Source: DASPJL01 sp035628645 (GTDB taxonomy: Bacteria; Bacteroidota; Bacteroidia; Cytophagales; Cyclobacteriaceae). From it: DNA of 40,736 nt. The stretch is taken from positions 1 through 40,736 of the forward strand of contig DASPJL010000142.1 in the NCBI GenBank assembly GCA_035628645.1, in the 5' to 3' direction. Position numbers and translations under genes: made by a program. Positions 24,757-33,290 of the stretch are shown here, piece by piece. Numbering within the stretch: position 1 is the stretch's first letter; each line of letters opens with the position of its first letter. The notes under the pieces were generated by a model that did no database searches, had not been told where the DNA came from, and saw only the letters and a program-made list of their open reading frames with translations.

Positions 24757-25509
24757 TTACAGATTCTCTGAGGTAAATTTTGCGTTCAGGTATTCGCTGT
24801 TCAATCTAGCAATACTTGACAATGGAATACCTACTGGGCATTCGGCTGAACAAGAACCGATATTTGTGCATGATCCAAAACCTTCAGCATCCATTTGAGA
24901 TACCATTCGCTCAGCTCTGATCTTTCTTTCTGCTTTACCTTGTGGAAGCAATGCAAGTTGAGAAACCTTGGCACTAACAAAAAGCATGGCTGATGCATTT
25001 TTACATGCTGCAACACAAGCACCGCAACCTATACAAGTAGCCGCATCAAAGGCTTCGTCAGCAATCGGCTTAGGAATTGGCACAGTATTACCATCCACTA
25101 CATTTCCGGTACTTACCGACACGAAGCCGCCAGCCTGAATAATTCTATCAAAAGCGGACCGGTCTACTACCAAGTCTTTGATCGGAGGAAATGCACTCGC
25201 TCTCCAAGGCTCAATTACAATCGTTTCTCCATCTTTAAAATAACGCATATGAAGCTGACAGGTAGCCGTCCGATATTGCGGTCCGTGAGGTCGTCCGTTG
25301 ATATACATACTGCACATACCGCAAATGCCTTCTCTGCAATCATTATCAAAAGCAACCGGGTCTACTCCTTTTTTTATCAAGTCTTCATTTAATACATCTA
25401 TCATTTCAAGGAATGACATCTCAGGATTTATTTCTTTTACCTGATAAGTCTCAAATTTTCCTTTACTATTTGAATTCTTCTGTCTCCAGATTTTTAATGT
25501 TAGATTCAT
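24757..25509 (-). CDS. sdhB: Succinate dehydrogenase/fumarate reductase iron-sulfur subunit
   Basis: This 250-residue subunit passes electrons from the flavoprotein to the membrane b-type subunit. The plant-type [2Fe-2S] ligands are C58, C63, C66 and C84 (DCREGICGMCSMYI, TATC). The C-terminal ferredoxin domain has C159-x2-C162-x2-C165-x3-C169, and a second group C214, C220, C224 with P225. It is the last gene of sdhC-sdhA-sdhB, 79 bp after sdhA. The spacer carries an octamer repeat. Confidence 0.96.
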   Translation of the reverse strand: MNLTLKIWRQKNSNSKGKFETYQVKEINPEMSFLEMIDVLNEDLIKKGVDPVAFDNDCREGICGMCSMYINGRPHGPQYRTATCQLHMRYFKDGETIVIEPWRASAFPPIKDLVVDRSAFDRIIQAGGFVSVSTGNVVDGNTVPIPKPIADEAFDAATCIGCGACVAACKNASAMLFVSAKVSQLALLPQGKAERKIRAERMVSQMDAEGFGSCTNIGSCSAECPVGIPLSSIARLNSEYLNAKFTSENL

Positions 25510-25552
25510 ATATCTAATGTTTTAATTTTTAGATGTGACGATGTGCTTATTT

Positions 25553-25584
25553 TTCATTATCACATTAACACATCAACAAATCAT
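25553..25584. repeat. Degenerate octamer repeat behind the sdhA stop
   Basis: Consecutive octamers read TTCATTAT, CACATTAA, CACATCAA, CAAATCAT, ending 4 bp from the sdhA stop (25589-25591). CACATTAA is also found in the gldG 3' spacer. It lies inside the sdhA-sdhB intergenic region. Confidence 0.4.
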
Positions 25585-25588
25585 CTAA

Positions 25589-27502
25589 TTATTTATAGCT
25601 TCTTTGAGTTAATTTAACGTTTTCAAATTTCAACTCTTCTTTATGTAACTCGGCCTCCTGATCAGGACCTTTATATTCCCATGCAGCAACATAGGTATAG
25701 TTTTCATCGTCTCTTTGGGCTTCGCCTTCGGGAGTTTGGTATTCCTCTCTGAAGTGACCTCCGCAAGATTCGTTTCTGTTAAGGGCATCCGTTACCATAA
25801 GTTCTCCAAGTTCAATAAAATCGGCCACTCTTCCTGCTTTTTCAAGATTTTGATTTAACTCCTCATTAGCCCCAATTACATTTACATTATTCCAGAAGTC
25901 TTCTTTTATGGCTTTGATTTTTTCTTTTGCTATTTTCAAGCCTTCCGCATTCCTAGACATCCCGCAATAATTCCACATTACATGTCCTAATTCTTTGTGA
26001 ATTTCGTCCACCGTTTTAGAACCTTTTATGGAAAGCATTTTAGAGATATCTGTTTTAATTGCATTTTCTGCCTCCACAAATGCAGGGTGTGTTGTTGGAA
26101 TCTTTTCGTGAGATGTCTGAGCTAAATAATCCCCTATTGTATAAGGTATGACAAAATAACCGTCCGCTAATCCTTGCATCAAAGCACTTGCACCTAATCT
26201 ATTAGCACCATGGTCAGAAAAATTCGCCTCTCCTAACGCATAAAGACCTGGTACCGTAGTCATTAAATTATAATCTACCCAAAGTCCCCCCATAGTATAG
26301 TGAACCGCAGGATAAATTCTCATCGGTTGAGAATAAGGATCTTCTCCTGTAATTTTGCTATACATTTCAAAAAGGTTACCATATTTTGCCTCAATGGTTT
26401 TCTGTCCGTCCCGGTTGATGGCATCTTTAAAATCAAGATAAACCGCCAGCCCTGAACTTCCCACTCCCTTGCCTTCATCGCAGGCATATTTTGCATTTCT
26501 TGAGGCCACGTCCCTCGGAACAAGATTTCCAAATGCCGGATATTTTCTTTCAAGGAAATAGTCTCTTTCGTTTTCAGGAATTGATCCCGGAATTCTTTTA
26601 TCTCCCTGTGCTTTTGGCACCCACACACGCCCGTCATTTCTTAATGATTCAGACATTAAAGTAAGCTTAGACTGATAGTCACCTGATACAGGGATACAAG
26701 TAGGATGTATCTGGGTAAAGCAAGGATTTCCAAAAAAGGCTCCTTTTTTATAAGCTCTCCAGGCCGCAGTTGCATTGCTTCCCATGGCATTGGTAGATAG
26801 GTAAAATACATTTCCATATCCTCCCGAGCAAATTAAAACCGCATGTGCGCTATGAGATTCTATCTTTCCTGTAACTAAGTCACGGACCACAATGCCTCTT
26901 GCTTTTCCATCTACTAAAACCACATCAAGCATCTCGGTTCGCGGGTACATTTTTACTTTTCCCGCAGCAACTTGTCTGCTCAAAGCGCTATAGGCGCCTA
27001 ACAATAACTGCTGACCTGTTTGTCCCCTTGCATAAAAAGTTCTGGATACCTGAGCTCCTCCAAAGGATCGGTTAGATAAAGTTCCTCCATATTCTCTCGC
27101 AAAGGGAACGCCTTGAGCAACACACTGATCTATAATATTTACACTTTCCTGGGCAAGTCGATAAACATTGCCTTCCCTTGATCTGTAATCTCCACCTTTT
27201 ACCGTATCATAAAATAGCCTGTAAACGCTGTCCCCGTCATTCTGATAATTCTTTGCTGCATTTATGCCTCCCTGGGCTGCAATACTATGCGCCCTTCTCG
27301 GGCTATCCTGGAAGCAAAATGATTTAACATTGTATCCTAACTCCGCAAGGGTAGCTGCTGCCGAAGCTCCAGCTAATCCAGTTCCAACAACAATAATATC
27401 GTATTTTCTTTTATTTGCAGGGTTAACCAGCTTTAAATTGAACTTATGTTTTTCCCATTTTTCACTTAAAGGACCTGCAGGTATTTTTGAATCTAAGATC
27501 AT
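25589..27502 (-). CDS. sdhA: Succinate dehydrogenase/fumarate reductase flavoprotein subunit
   Basis: This 637-residue subunit oxidises succinate to fumarate. It has an N-terminal FAD-binding GxGxxG-type motif (IIVVGTGLAGASAAATLAELG) and HSIAAQGGINAAKNY, containing the histidine that normally binds FAD covalently. Also present are GALILICSGGYGNVF-like dinucleotide-fold residues (AVLICSGGYGNVF), the catalytic-region HPTCIPVSGDY, and HYTMGGLWVDYN, then LGEANFSDHGANRLGASALMQGL. Length and motifs fit the group without quinone-loop extensions seen in Bacteroidota. It starts 14 bp after sdhC. Direction in vivo (oxidation or fumarate reduction) cannot be read from sequence. Confidence 0.97.
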   Translation of the reverse strand: MILDSKIPAGPLSEKWEKHKFNLKLVNPANKRKYDIIVVGTGLAGASAAATLAELGYNVKSFCFQDSPRRAHSIAAQGGINAAKNYQNDGDSVYRLFYDTVKGGDYRSREGNVYRLAQESVNIIDQCVAQGVPFAREYGGTLSNRSFGGAQVSRTFYARGQTGQQLLLGAYSALSRQVAAGKVKMYPRTEMLDVVLVDGKARGIVVRDLVTGKIESHSAHAVLICSGGYGNVFYLSTNAMGSNATAAWRAYKKGAFFGNPCFTQIHPTCIPVSGDYQSKLTLMSESLRNDGRVWVPKAQGDKRIPGSIPENERDYFLERKYPAFGNLVPRDVASRNAKYACDEGKGVGSSGLAVYLDFKDAINRDGQKTIEAKYGNLFEMYSKITGEDPYSQPMRIYPAVHYTMGGLWVDYNLMTTVPGLYALGEANFSDHGANRLGASALMQGLADGYFVIPYTIGDYLAQTSHEKIPTTHPAFVEAENAIKTDISKMLSIKGSKTVDEIHKELGHVMWNYCGMSRNAEGLKIAKEKIKAIKEDFWNNVNVIGANEELNQNLEKAGRVADFIELGELMVTDALNRNESCGGHFREEYQTPEGEAQRDDENYTYVAAWEYKGPDQEAELHKEELKFENVKLTQRSYK

Positions 27503-27516
27503 ATTCTTTTAATATC

Positions 27517-28200
27517 TTATAATTGAGAAAGGAAAAGATAAATTGGCATAGCCGCAAAAGCAGCAGGAATCACTATGGAGAAGATTATACCAAACCCTTC
27601 GACAAAAGGAGTATACTTTTTATGCCGTAATCCCAATGTCTGAAATCCACTTCTAAAACCATGTAAAAGGTGAAATCCCAAAGGAATCATCATCAAAACA
27701 TAAAACAATGAATAATACCATTGCTTATAAGCAAAAATCACCACAGAATACATGTCCCTATATTCCTCTCCGTTATAAATTACCGTATTTATCTCACCAA
27801 AATGATACTCCCACCAAAAAGCTCTTAAATGCACTACCAGGAAAATCAAAATAAGGGTACCTAAAATTCCCATATTCCTGGAGGCCCACATGCTATTGTC
27901 AGATGCCTTCCACATTTCATAACCAACTGGTCTTGCCTTTTTATTTCTGGCAATCAATAAAAATCCATCAATCACATGAAGGAGGATTGAAATGTATAAT
28001 AAGTAAGAAATCGTTTTAATTAAAATACTGGAAGTCATAAACTTCGTATACTCATTAAAAGCTTGTCCGTCATCTCCCTTAAATAACTGCAGATTACCGG
28101 CAGCATGAATTACAAGAAAGGAGCATAAAAATAAACCGGTAAGCGACATTAAAACTTTACGCCCGATCGAGCTTGAAAGTGTTTCCTTAAACCAACTCAT
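27517..28200 (-). CDS. sdhC: Succinate dehydrogenase cytochrome b558-type membrane subunit
   Basis: This 227-residue protein has five hydrophobic helices and is a single-subunit di-heme anchor like those of Bacillus and Epsilonproteobacteria. It has IGRKVLMSLTGLFLCSFLVIH, histidines in successive helices (VIHAAGN, ISILLHVIDGFLL, IFLVVHLRAFWWEYHFG, MMIPLGFHLLHGF) that can bind two hemes, and GLRHKKYTPFVEGFG near the end. It feeds electrons to menaquinone. It is the first gene of the operon and has the best promoter match in the window. Confidence 0.95.
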   Translation of the reverse strand: MSWFKETLSSSIGRKVLMSLTGLFLCSFLVIHAAGNLQLFKGDDGQAFNEYTKFMTSSILIKTISYLLYISILLHVIDGFLLIARNKKARPVGYEMWKASDNSMWASRNMGILGTLILIFLVVHLRAFWWEYHFGEINTVIYNGEEYRDMYSVVIFAYKQWYYSLFYVLMMIPLGFHLLHGFRSGFQTLGLRHKKYTPFVEGFGIIFSIVIPAAFAAMPIYLFLSQL

Positions 28201-28230
28201 TTATAAATATGTTTAATTTTTAAACCGGGC

Positions 28231-28261
28231 CAAATTTACATTCGCATTTATTACAAAACAA
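28231..28261 (-). promoter_or_regulatory. Promoter of sdhCAB
   Basis: On the minus strand TTG (28261-28259) is followed after 20 bases by TAAATTTG (28238-28231), a perfect TAnnTTTG. This is the Bacteroidota sigma-ABfr style promoter. It ends 30 bp before the sdhC ATG, leaving a leader of about 20-25 nt. Confidence 0.6.
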
Positions 28262-28599
28262 TTAGAAATAGTTTTTTTAAGAGAGAGAATTAATTATTTG
28301 AAAGAAAGTGTGTTTGCGCACAACCATTGCAAAATCAAAAGCCTATACTTCCTTTTTATGATAAATTGATGTAAGAAAAACGAATTAATTGAGGATTTAA
28401 CTTTTAGTTAATTACAATTGGTAGATTTGTTGTATAAAGAGAATATTTTTGGTAAAAGAATTAAATTCCATTATCTTATTCAACTTTCAAAACACTAAAG
28501 CTAAGATTTAAAATAAGTTGACTGGATAAATCGTTTTTCTACACCGATCAAAAAATAATATATACGTATAATAGTTAGTTATTCAGAAATAATTTTTCC
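28262..28599. other. Divergent AT-rich spacer between sdhC and the T9SS cargo gene
   Basis: No coding frame or RNA gene was recognised here. It must carry the promoter of the plus-strand gene at 28600, but no good TAnnTTTG was found at the right distance. A perfect 10-bp palindrome TATACGTATA (28561-28570) lies 30 bp before that ATG and could be an operator or chance. Confidence 0.3.
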
Positions 28600-31392
28600 A
28601 TGCGTAAAAATCTTTACTTCCTGTTGTTGGGTATAGTATGTTTATTGTATTCTTATGATATACATGCAACGCATTTAAGAGCTGGCGATATCACTGCCAG
28701 GGTAATCGATCTCAAAACCAGAACCTATGAATTTACTTTGACGCTTTATAGAGATATGGGCGGTGTGGACCAACCTACCGCTACCTTGAATTTTGGAGAT
28801 GGATCCGAGTGTCAAACAGTAGATTTATCTACGCGGGAAGAAATAATAGCAGGAGAAACAGAAAAACTTACTTATAAATTTATCCACTCTTTCCCCGCCG
28901 ATAGAAGCTACACCATAAGCTTTAATGAGGAGAACAGGAATGAGAATATCAATAACATTAATGATGGAAATTCTGTGCAAATATCGTTTTACGTCGAAAC
29001 TGTATTGGTAATAGATGCATTTAATGGCGTTAATAATACCCCTGTTCTATTAGTCCCTCCAATAGATGAAGGCGCTACCGGCGAAATTTATATTCATAAT
29101 CCCGGCGCATTTGATCCGGATGGAGATAGCCTTTCTTATAAAATGACCGTTTCTGAAGCATTTAACGAGGGCGAGGACGGATGTGGAACAGGAACCCCAT
29201 TTGTTGTACCCAATTACAAATTACCTAACCACGATCAATTTTATACCAATCCGGCATTCCAGGATATTCCAAGAGAATTTTCCCTGGATCCTGTTTCAGG
29301 TACTTTGATTTGGAATGCGCCGGGTAAAGAAGGTGAATACAATATGGCATTTATTGTAGAAGAATGGAGAAAGATCAATGGAAGATGGGTAAGACTGGGC
29401 TATGTAACAAGGGACATGCAGGTTACCATATCGGCGACAGATAACAATCCTCCGGAGCTAATAATACCTAAAGATACTTGTATTGTAGCAGGTTCTATTC
29501 TCGAAGCAGAAATTATTGCCACTGATCCGGATACCGTTAATGGAACAGTTCGGGATATGATTATGCTGGAAAGTTTCAGCGGCATTTACACACTTCCATC
29601 AAATCCCGCAAAATTTGACGTTAATCCCAACAAGGCAAATCCTGTGAAGGGAAATTTTTTCTGGCAAACCGACAGCAGTCACATAAGAGAAAAACCTTAT
29701 CAGGTAATCTTTAAGGCAAAGGATATTCCGCCAACTCCACCGGCATTGGTAGACTTACAAACCTGGAATATTACGGTAGTGGGTCCTGCACCAATACTTA
29801 ATTCAGCAACACCACAACCAGGCAAACAAATTAACTTAACCTGGGACACTTATAAATTCCCGATAGAAGGTGCCCTAATTCAAGTATACCGTAAGGAAGG
29901 CTCCTATAATTTTACGCCATCTAATTGTGAATTAGGCATACCAGAAGGATCAGGCTATCAATTGATAGCAACAAAAGCTATAAACGCAACCACTCATCAA
30001 GATGATGATAATTTAAAACGAGGGGTTCAGTATTGTTATCGGCTGGTTGTACAGTTTCCAACGCCAGGAGGCGGCGTTAGTTATGCATCTGAGGAACGAT
30101 GTGCTGAACTGAAAATAGACGTTCCGGTAATTACTAAGGTCTCTGTAGAAGCAACGAGTGAAACCGCTGGTGAAATTAGGGTAGAATGGATGCAGCCTCT
30201 AGAACTAGACGTAGTAGCTTTCCCGGCCCCTTATAAATATGAGGTTTATAGAGTAACAGGTATGGGAGGAAGTCAAAATCAGGTTTTAATTAGTACGATA
30301 AATGATTTTGACAGCACCTCAATAGTAGACACTGGACTTAATACGGAACGAAATCCTTATACCTATAAAATATTAATGTATAGCGGAGATGTTGCTTTGG
30401 ATACCAGTGATGCTGCTTCAAGCGTGAGACTCGCTGCTGCTGGTGAAGTAAACGCCATCAATCTTTCCTGGACTTATCAGGTGCCGTGGACCAATACCAA
30501 CTTCAATGTTTACCGACAGGACTTAACTACCGGCGCGTTTAATTTAATTGGAAGTACCAGTGAACCTGCTTTCGTAGATAATGGAATAGGCGGAATTACA
30601 ATGATTCCTGAAGAAGAATACTGTTATTATGTAGAAGCACAAGGAAAATACACTAACTCTTTTATTACAGATACATTAATTAATCTATCCCAAATTACTT
30701 GCCAGTCGCCACGAGATACGATTCCTCCTTGTGTACCTATTTTAAGCATTGCGCCTATAGATTGTGACAACTTCAATACTTCTCACGACTGCAATCATGA
30801 AAATTATTTTAATACCTTAACTTGGACGGACGTAAGAGGTCCGGAGTGTAAAGATGATATAGCATTTTATAAATTATATTATTCATTCAGAGATTCTACT
30901 GCACTTGAGGCAATTGCACCTGAAGTAATGGATACCTTTTTCCTTCATAAAGACAATCCATACTACTATGCAGGATATTATGCTGTAACAGCCGTGGACC
31001 GGTCAGGAAATGAAAGTGCCAAAAGCAAAATAGTGTACAACGACAATTGCCCTTATGTAGAATTTCCAAATGTTATCACACCCAATGGTGACAAATACAA
31101 TGAAGTATTTAAACCAAATGATAGTTCTGATGAGCCACAAAGGTGTGCAAGGTTTGTTGAAACAATTGAATTTATAGTGGTAAACAGATGGGGCAATGTG
31201 GTATATGACTCTAAAAAGTCAACCAATAGTGGAGGTGAAGGAAGTAGTCTAATAAATTGGAACGGAACGACCAATGCTGGAAAAGAACTGGCTGAAGGAG
31301 TTTACTTTTATGAAGCAAAGGTTAAATTCATTACAAGAAACCCAGGTGATGCAGCAAAAACCTTCAAGGGCTGGGTTCAGGTACTAAGATAA
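28600..31392 (+). CDS. Secreted multi-domain protein with T9SS type B (gliding-motility-associated) C-terminal domain
   Basis: The product has 930 residues. The signal peptide (MRKNLYFLLLGIVCLLYSYD, then IHA) leads to THLRAGDITARVID, an N-terminal region seen in many Bacteroidota giant or surface proteins. A cadherin-like/putative Ig segment carries FDPDGDSLSY and DPVSGTLIWNAPG. FN3-like domains follow (LNLTWDTYKF-type strands; EVYRVTGMGGSQNQ; NAINLSWTYQVPW). The last 90 or so residues are the type B sorting domain: FPNVITPNGDKYNEVFKP, VVNRWGNVVYDSK, INWNGTTNAGKELAEGVYFY, FKGWVQVLR. It should cross the outer membrane by T9SS and remain at the surface or be released. Cysteine-rich stretches fit an extracellular site. 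It is monocistronic, with a strong terminator behind it. Confidence 0.92.
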   Translation: MRKNLYFLLLGIVCLLYSYDIHATHLRAGDITARVIDLKTRTYEFTLTLYRDMGGVDQPTATLNFGDGSECQTVDLSTREEIIAGETEKLTYKFIHSFPADRSYTISFNEENRNENINNINDGNSVQISFYVETVLVIDAFNGVNNTPVLLVPPIDEGATGEIYIHNPGAFDPDGDSLSYKMTVSEAFNEGEDGCGTGTPFVVPNYKLPNHDQFYTNPAFQDIPREFSLDPVSGTLIWNAPGKEGEYNMAFIVEEWRKINGRWVRLGYVTRDMQVTISATDNNPPELIIPKDTCIVAGSILEAEIIATDPDTVNGTVRDMIMLESFSGIYTLPSNPAKFDVNPNKANPVKGNFFWQTDSSHIREKPYQVIFKAKDIPPTPPALVDLQTWNITVVGPAPILNSATPQPGKQINLTWDTYKFPIEGALIQVYRKEGSYNFTPSNCELGIPEGSGYQLIATKAINATTHQDDDNLKRGVQYCYRLVVQFPTPGGGVSYASEERCAELKIDVPVITKVSVEATSETAGEIRVEWMQPLELDVVAFPAPYKYEVYRVTGMGGSQNQVLISTINDFDSTSIVDTGLNTERNPYTYKILMYSGDVALDTSDAASSVRLAAAGEVNAINLSWTYQVPWTNTNFNVYRQDLTTGAFNLIGSTSEPAFVDNGIGGITMIPEEEYCYYVEAQGKYTNSFITDTLINLSQITCQSPRDTIPPCVPILSIAPIDCDNFNTSHDCNHENYFNTLTWTDVRGPECKDDIAFYKLYYSFRDSTALEAIAPEVMDTFFLHKDNPYYYAGYYAVTAVDRSGNESAKSKIVYNDNCPYVEFPNVITPNGDKYNEVFKPNDSSDEPQRCARFVETIEFIVVNRWGNVVYDSKKSTNSGGEGSSLINWNGTTNAGKELAEGVYFYEAKVKFITRNPGDAAKTFKGWVQVLR

Positions 31393-31403
31393 ACAAATCT
31401 TAA

Positions 31404-31438
31404 AAAGAGGTCAGCATTTAAAGTTGACCTCTTTTTTT
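31404..31438 (+). terminator. Rho-independent terminator after the T9SS cargo gene
   Basis: Arms AAAGAGGTCA (31404-31413) and TGACCTCTTT (31425-31434) pair perfectly over an 11-nt loop and run into a T tract (to 31438). It starts 11 bp after the stop codon. Confidence 0.9.
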
Positions 31439-31595
31439 ACTCACGTGCCAGTATTAAAAAAAGAAGAAAAACTTATTTCTCCATTACTGATTTAATGTTA
31501 AGTTTAGTCTGGACTAGTATATTAAAATATTTAATATCCACTTAACTTTTTTCCAACTTTACTTCCTTCAACTTTATTTTAAAGGAAGTTCATCT

Positions 31596-31603
31596 TACTT
31601 TTG
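31596..31603 (+). promoter_or_regulatory. Candidate -7 element for fabD
   Basis: TACTTTTG matches TAnnTTTG exactly and lies 32 bases before the fabD ATG. No clear TTG is found at the usual -33 distance, so support is moderate. Confidence 0.4.
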
Positions 31604-31635
31604 ACACCTTAAATAATCGTACTAAAATATATTTT

Positions 31636-32511
31636 ATGAAAGCATATGTGTTTCCCGGACAAGGATCTCAATTTTCGGGCATGGGTAAAGATTTATTTGA
31701 AAGATCAACGGAAGCCAAACATTTATTTCAGGAGGCAGATGATGTATTAGGATTTAAGATATCTGAAATAATGTTCAACGGTTCAGATGAAGAATTAAGA
31801 CAAACAAAGGTAACTCAACCAGCCATATTTGTACATTCAGTAGTCGCAGCAAAGATTGCCGAAAGTTTTACGCCTAATATGGTAGCAGGCCATTCCCTTG
31901 GAGAGTTTTCCGCTTTGGTGGCCAATGGTACACTTTCCTACAAGGACGGATTGACTTTGGTTTACAAAAGAGCCATGGCCATGCAAAAAGCTTGTGAAAA
32001 GAATCCTTCTTCTATGGCAGCTATCTTAGGGTTAGAGGATAATATCGTGGAAGAAATCTGCAATTCTATTAAGGATGAAATCGTAGTGGCTGCAAATTAT
32101 AATTGTCCTGGCCAATTGGTAATCTCGGGCTCAACCAAAGGAGTGGAAATTGCTATGGAAAAAATGAAAGCTGCCGGAGCAAAAAGAGCTCTTTCGTTGC
32201 CCGTCGGCGGTGCATTCCATTCTCCGCTTATGGAACCAGCCAGGGAAGAATTGGCTATCGCCATTAAAAATACCCCCTTTGATAAACCGGGATGCCCGAT
32301 ATATCAAAACGTAGACGCACTGCCTTCTTCAGAAGTAGAAAAAATCAAAACAAACCTTATTGCCCAGCTTACTGCTCCTGTTCGATGGACACAATCCGTT
32401 CAAAATATGGTAAAGGACGGAGGCAAAATTTTTATAGAATGCGGACCTGGCAAAGTTCTCCAGGGTTTAGTTAAAAAAATTGAAAAAGAAGCCGAGACGG
32501 CAAGTGTATAG
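31636..32511 (+). CDS. fabD: Malonyl-CoA:ACP transacylase
   Basis: This 291-residue enzyme moves malonyl from CoA to acyl carrier protein for fatty-acid synthesis. It has FPGQGSQFSGMGKDL at the start, the nucleophile elbow GHSLGE with Ser87, Arg112 in YKRAMAM, and the catalytic His195 in GGAFHSPLM. GQLVISGS and the final GPGKVLQGL are also family marks. It stands alone here rather than with fabH/fabG. Its stop is followed at once by two ATGTTGA heptamers and a MITE-like element. Confidence 0.97.
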   Translation: MKAYVFPGQGSQFSGMGKDLFERSTEAKHLFQEADDVLGFKISEIMFNGSDEELRQTKVTQPAIFVHSVVAAKIAESFTPNMVAGHSLGEFSALVANGTLSYKDGLTLVYKRAMAMQKACEKNPSSMAAILGLEDNIVEEICNSIKDEIVVAANYNCPGQLVISGSTKGVEIAMEKMKAAGAKRALSLPVGGAFHSPLMEPAREELAIAIKNTPFDKPGCPIYQNVDALPSSEVEKIKTNLIAQLTAPVRWTQSVQNMVKDGGKIFIECGPGKVLQGLVKKIEKEAETASV

Positions 32512-32513
32512 AA

Positions 32514-32527
32514 TGTTGAATGTTGAA
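32514..32527. repeat. Two ATGTTGA heptamers directly behind fabD
   Basis: ATGTTGA occurs twice in tandem just 2 bp after the fabD stop codon. The same heptamer forms the six-copy array between gldA and gldF. Confidence 0.5.
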
Positions 32528-32549
32528 TTATTAGACATTAAATAGAGAA

Positions 32550-32659
32550 TGTCCAAAAAGTACGTTTTTCTGTCTTGCTGAATTTATTTCAGCATCTTAA
32601 GCATCGATTAGTAAAGGACTTAAAGATCCCGAAATAAATTCGGGAAGACTTTTTGGACA
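32550..32659. mobile_element. MITE-like palindromic element (110 bp)
   Basis: Perfect 12-bp terminal inverted repeats TGTCCAAAAAGT (32550-32561) and ACTTTTTGGACA (32648-32659) bound the element. Inside are two related hairpins: TGCTGAA..TTCAGCA (32576-32594) and TCCCGAA..TTCGGGA (32627-32645). Each has a five-base AT loop, and the loops are inverted relative to each other. There is no coding capacity. No clear target-site duplication was seen. It sits between the convergent fabD and folK genes and may also act as a terminator. Confidence 0.6.
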
Positions 32660-32730
32660 ACCTTAAATAAACCTGAAAGGATTAGTGCTGCAGCCCTTAG
32701 AAAATTTTCAATAATAGGTGATAGCCGAAC

Positions 32731-33216
32731 CTAAGAATCAATTGTCCGAACCTTCAAATTGTCTTTACAATTATTTAATAGATCATTGACAGTTAACCCT
32801 AATACAGGATGTTTAAAGCCAGGAGCTATTTCTGCTAAAGGGAGCAAGACAAATTTTCTGGTTTGCATTTCAGGATGAGGAACAATTAAATTTTCAGTCT
32901 TTACAATCTTATCTTCATAAAAAATCAAGTCAATATCGATCAGGCGTTCCTTCCACCTTCCAAAATTCACTCTTCCCATTGCTTTCTCTATTGATTTAAT
33001 TGTATTTAGAAAGTCTTCCGGCGAAAGCGTTGTCTCTACTTCCACTGCCTGATTATAAAAAGGGGGTTGATCATAATATCCCCAGGGCTCAGTTTCGTAA
33101 ATCAATGATTTTCGAATAAAATTAATTTTTTCCTTTGCTAAAAGGGACAAGCTTTGAGCAAGGTTCTTTGCTCTATCACCAATATTAGAGCCTAGCAGAA
33201 TGTACAATTTCGCCAT
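32731..33216 (-). CDS. folK: 2-amino-4-hydroxy-6-hydroxymethyldihydropteridine pyrophosphokinase
   Basis: This 161-residue enzyme transfers pyrophosphate from ATP to the pterin in folate synthesis. The motifs are YILLGSNIGDR at the start, PFYNQAVEVET, and the metal/ATP site FGRWKERLIDIDLIFYED with its DIDL acidic pair, then IVPHPEMQTRKFVLLPLAEI. Length is normal. The gene is divergent from sppA with 74 bp between the two starts. A perfect TAAATTTG on its strand (33228-33221) ends only four bases before the ATG. Confidence 0.96.
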   Translation of the reverse strand: MAKLYILLGSNIGDRAKNLAQSLSLLAKEKINFIRKSLIYETEPWGYYDQPPFYNQAVEVETTLSPEDFLNTIKSIEKAMGRVNFGRWKERLIDIDLIFYEDKIVKTENLIVPHPEMQTRKFVLLPLAEIAPGFKHPVLGLTVNDLLNNCKDNLKVRTIDS

Positions 33217-33220
33217 GGCC

Positions 33221-33228
33221 CAAATTTA
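33221..33228 (-). promoter_or_regulatory. Possible -7 element abutting the folK start
   Basis: The minus strand reads TAAATTTG, a perfect TAnnTTTG, then four bases and the ATG. If it is used, the transcript would be leaderless or nearly so. No -33 TTG at good spacing was found, so it may be chance. Confidence 0.3.
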
Positions 33229-33290
33229 CATGAACGGCAAATAGCATTTTTATTTATTTCGTAATATTGTCCAGTACTAATGTTACTTAA

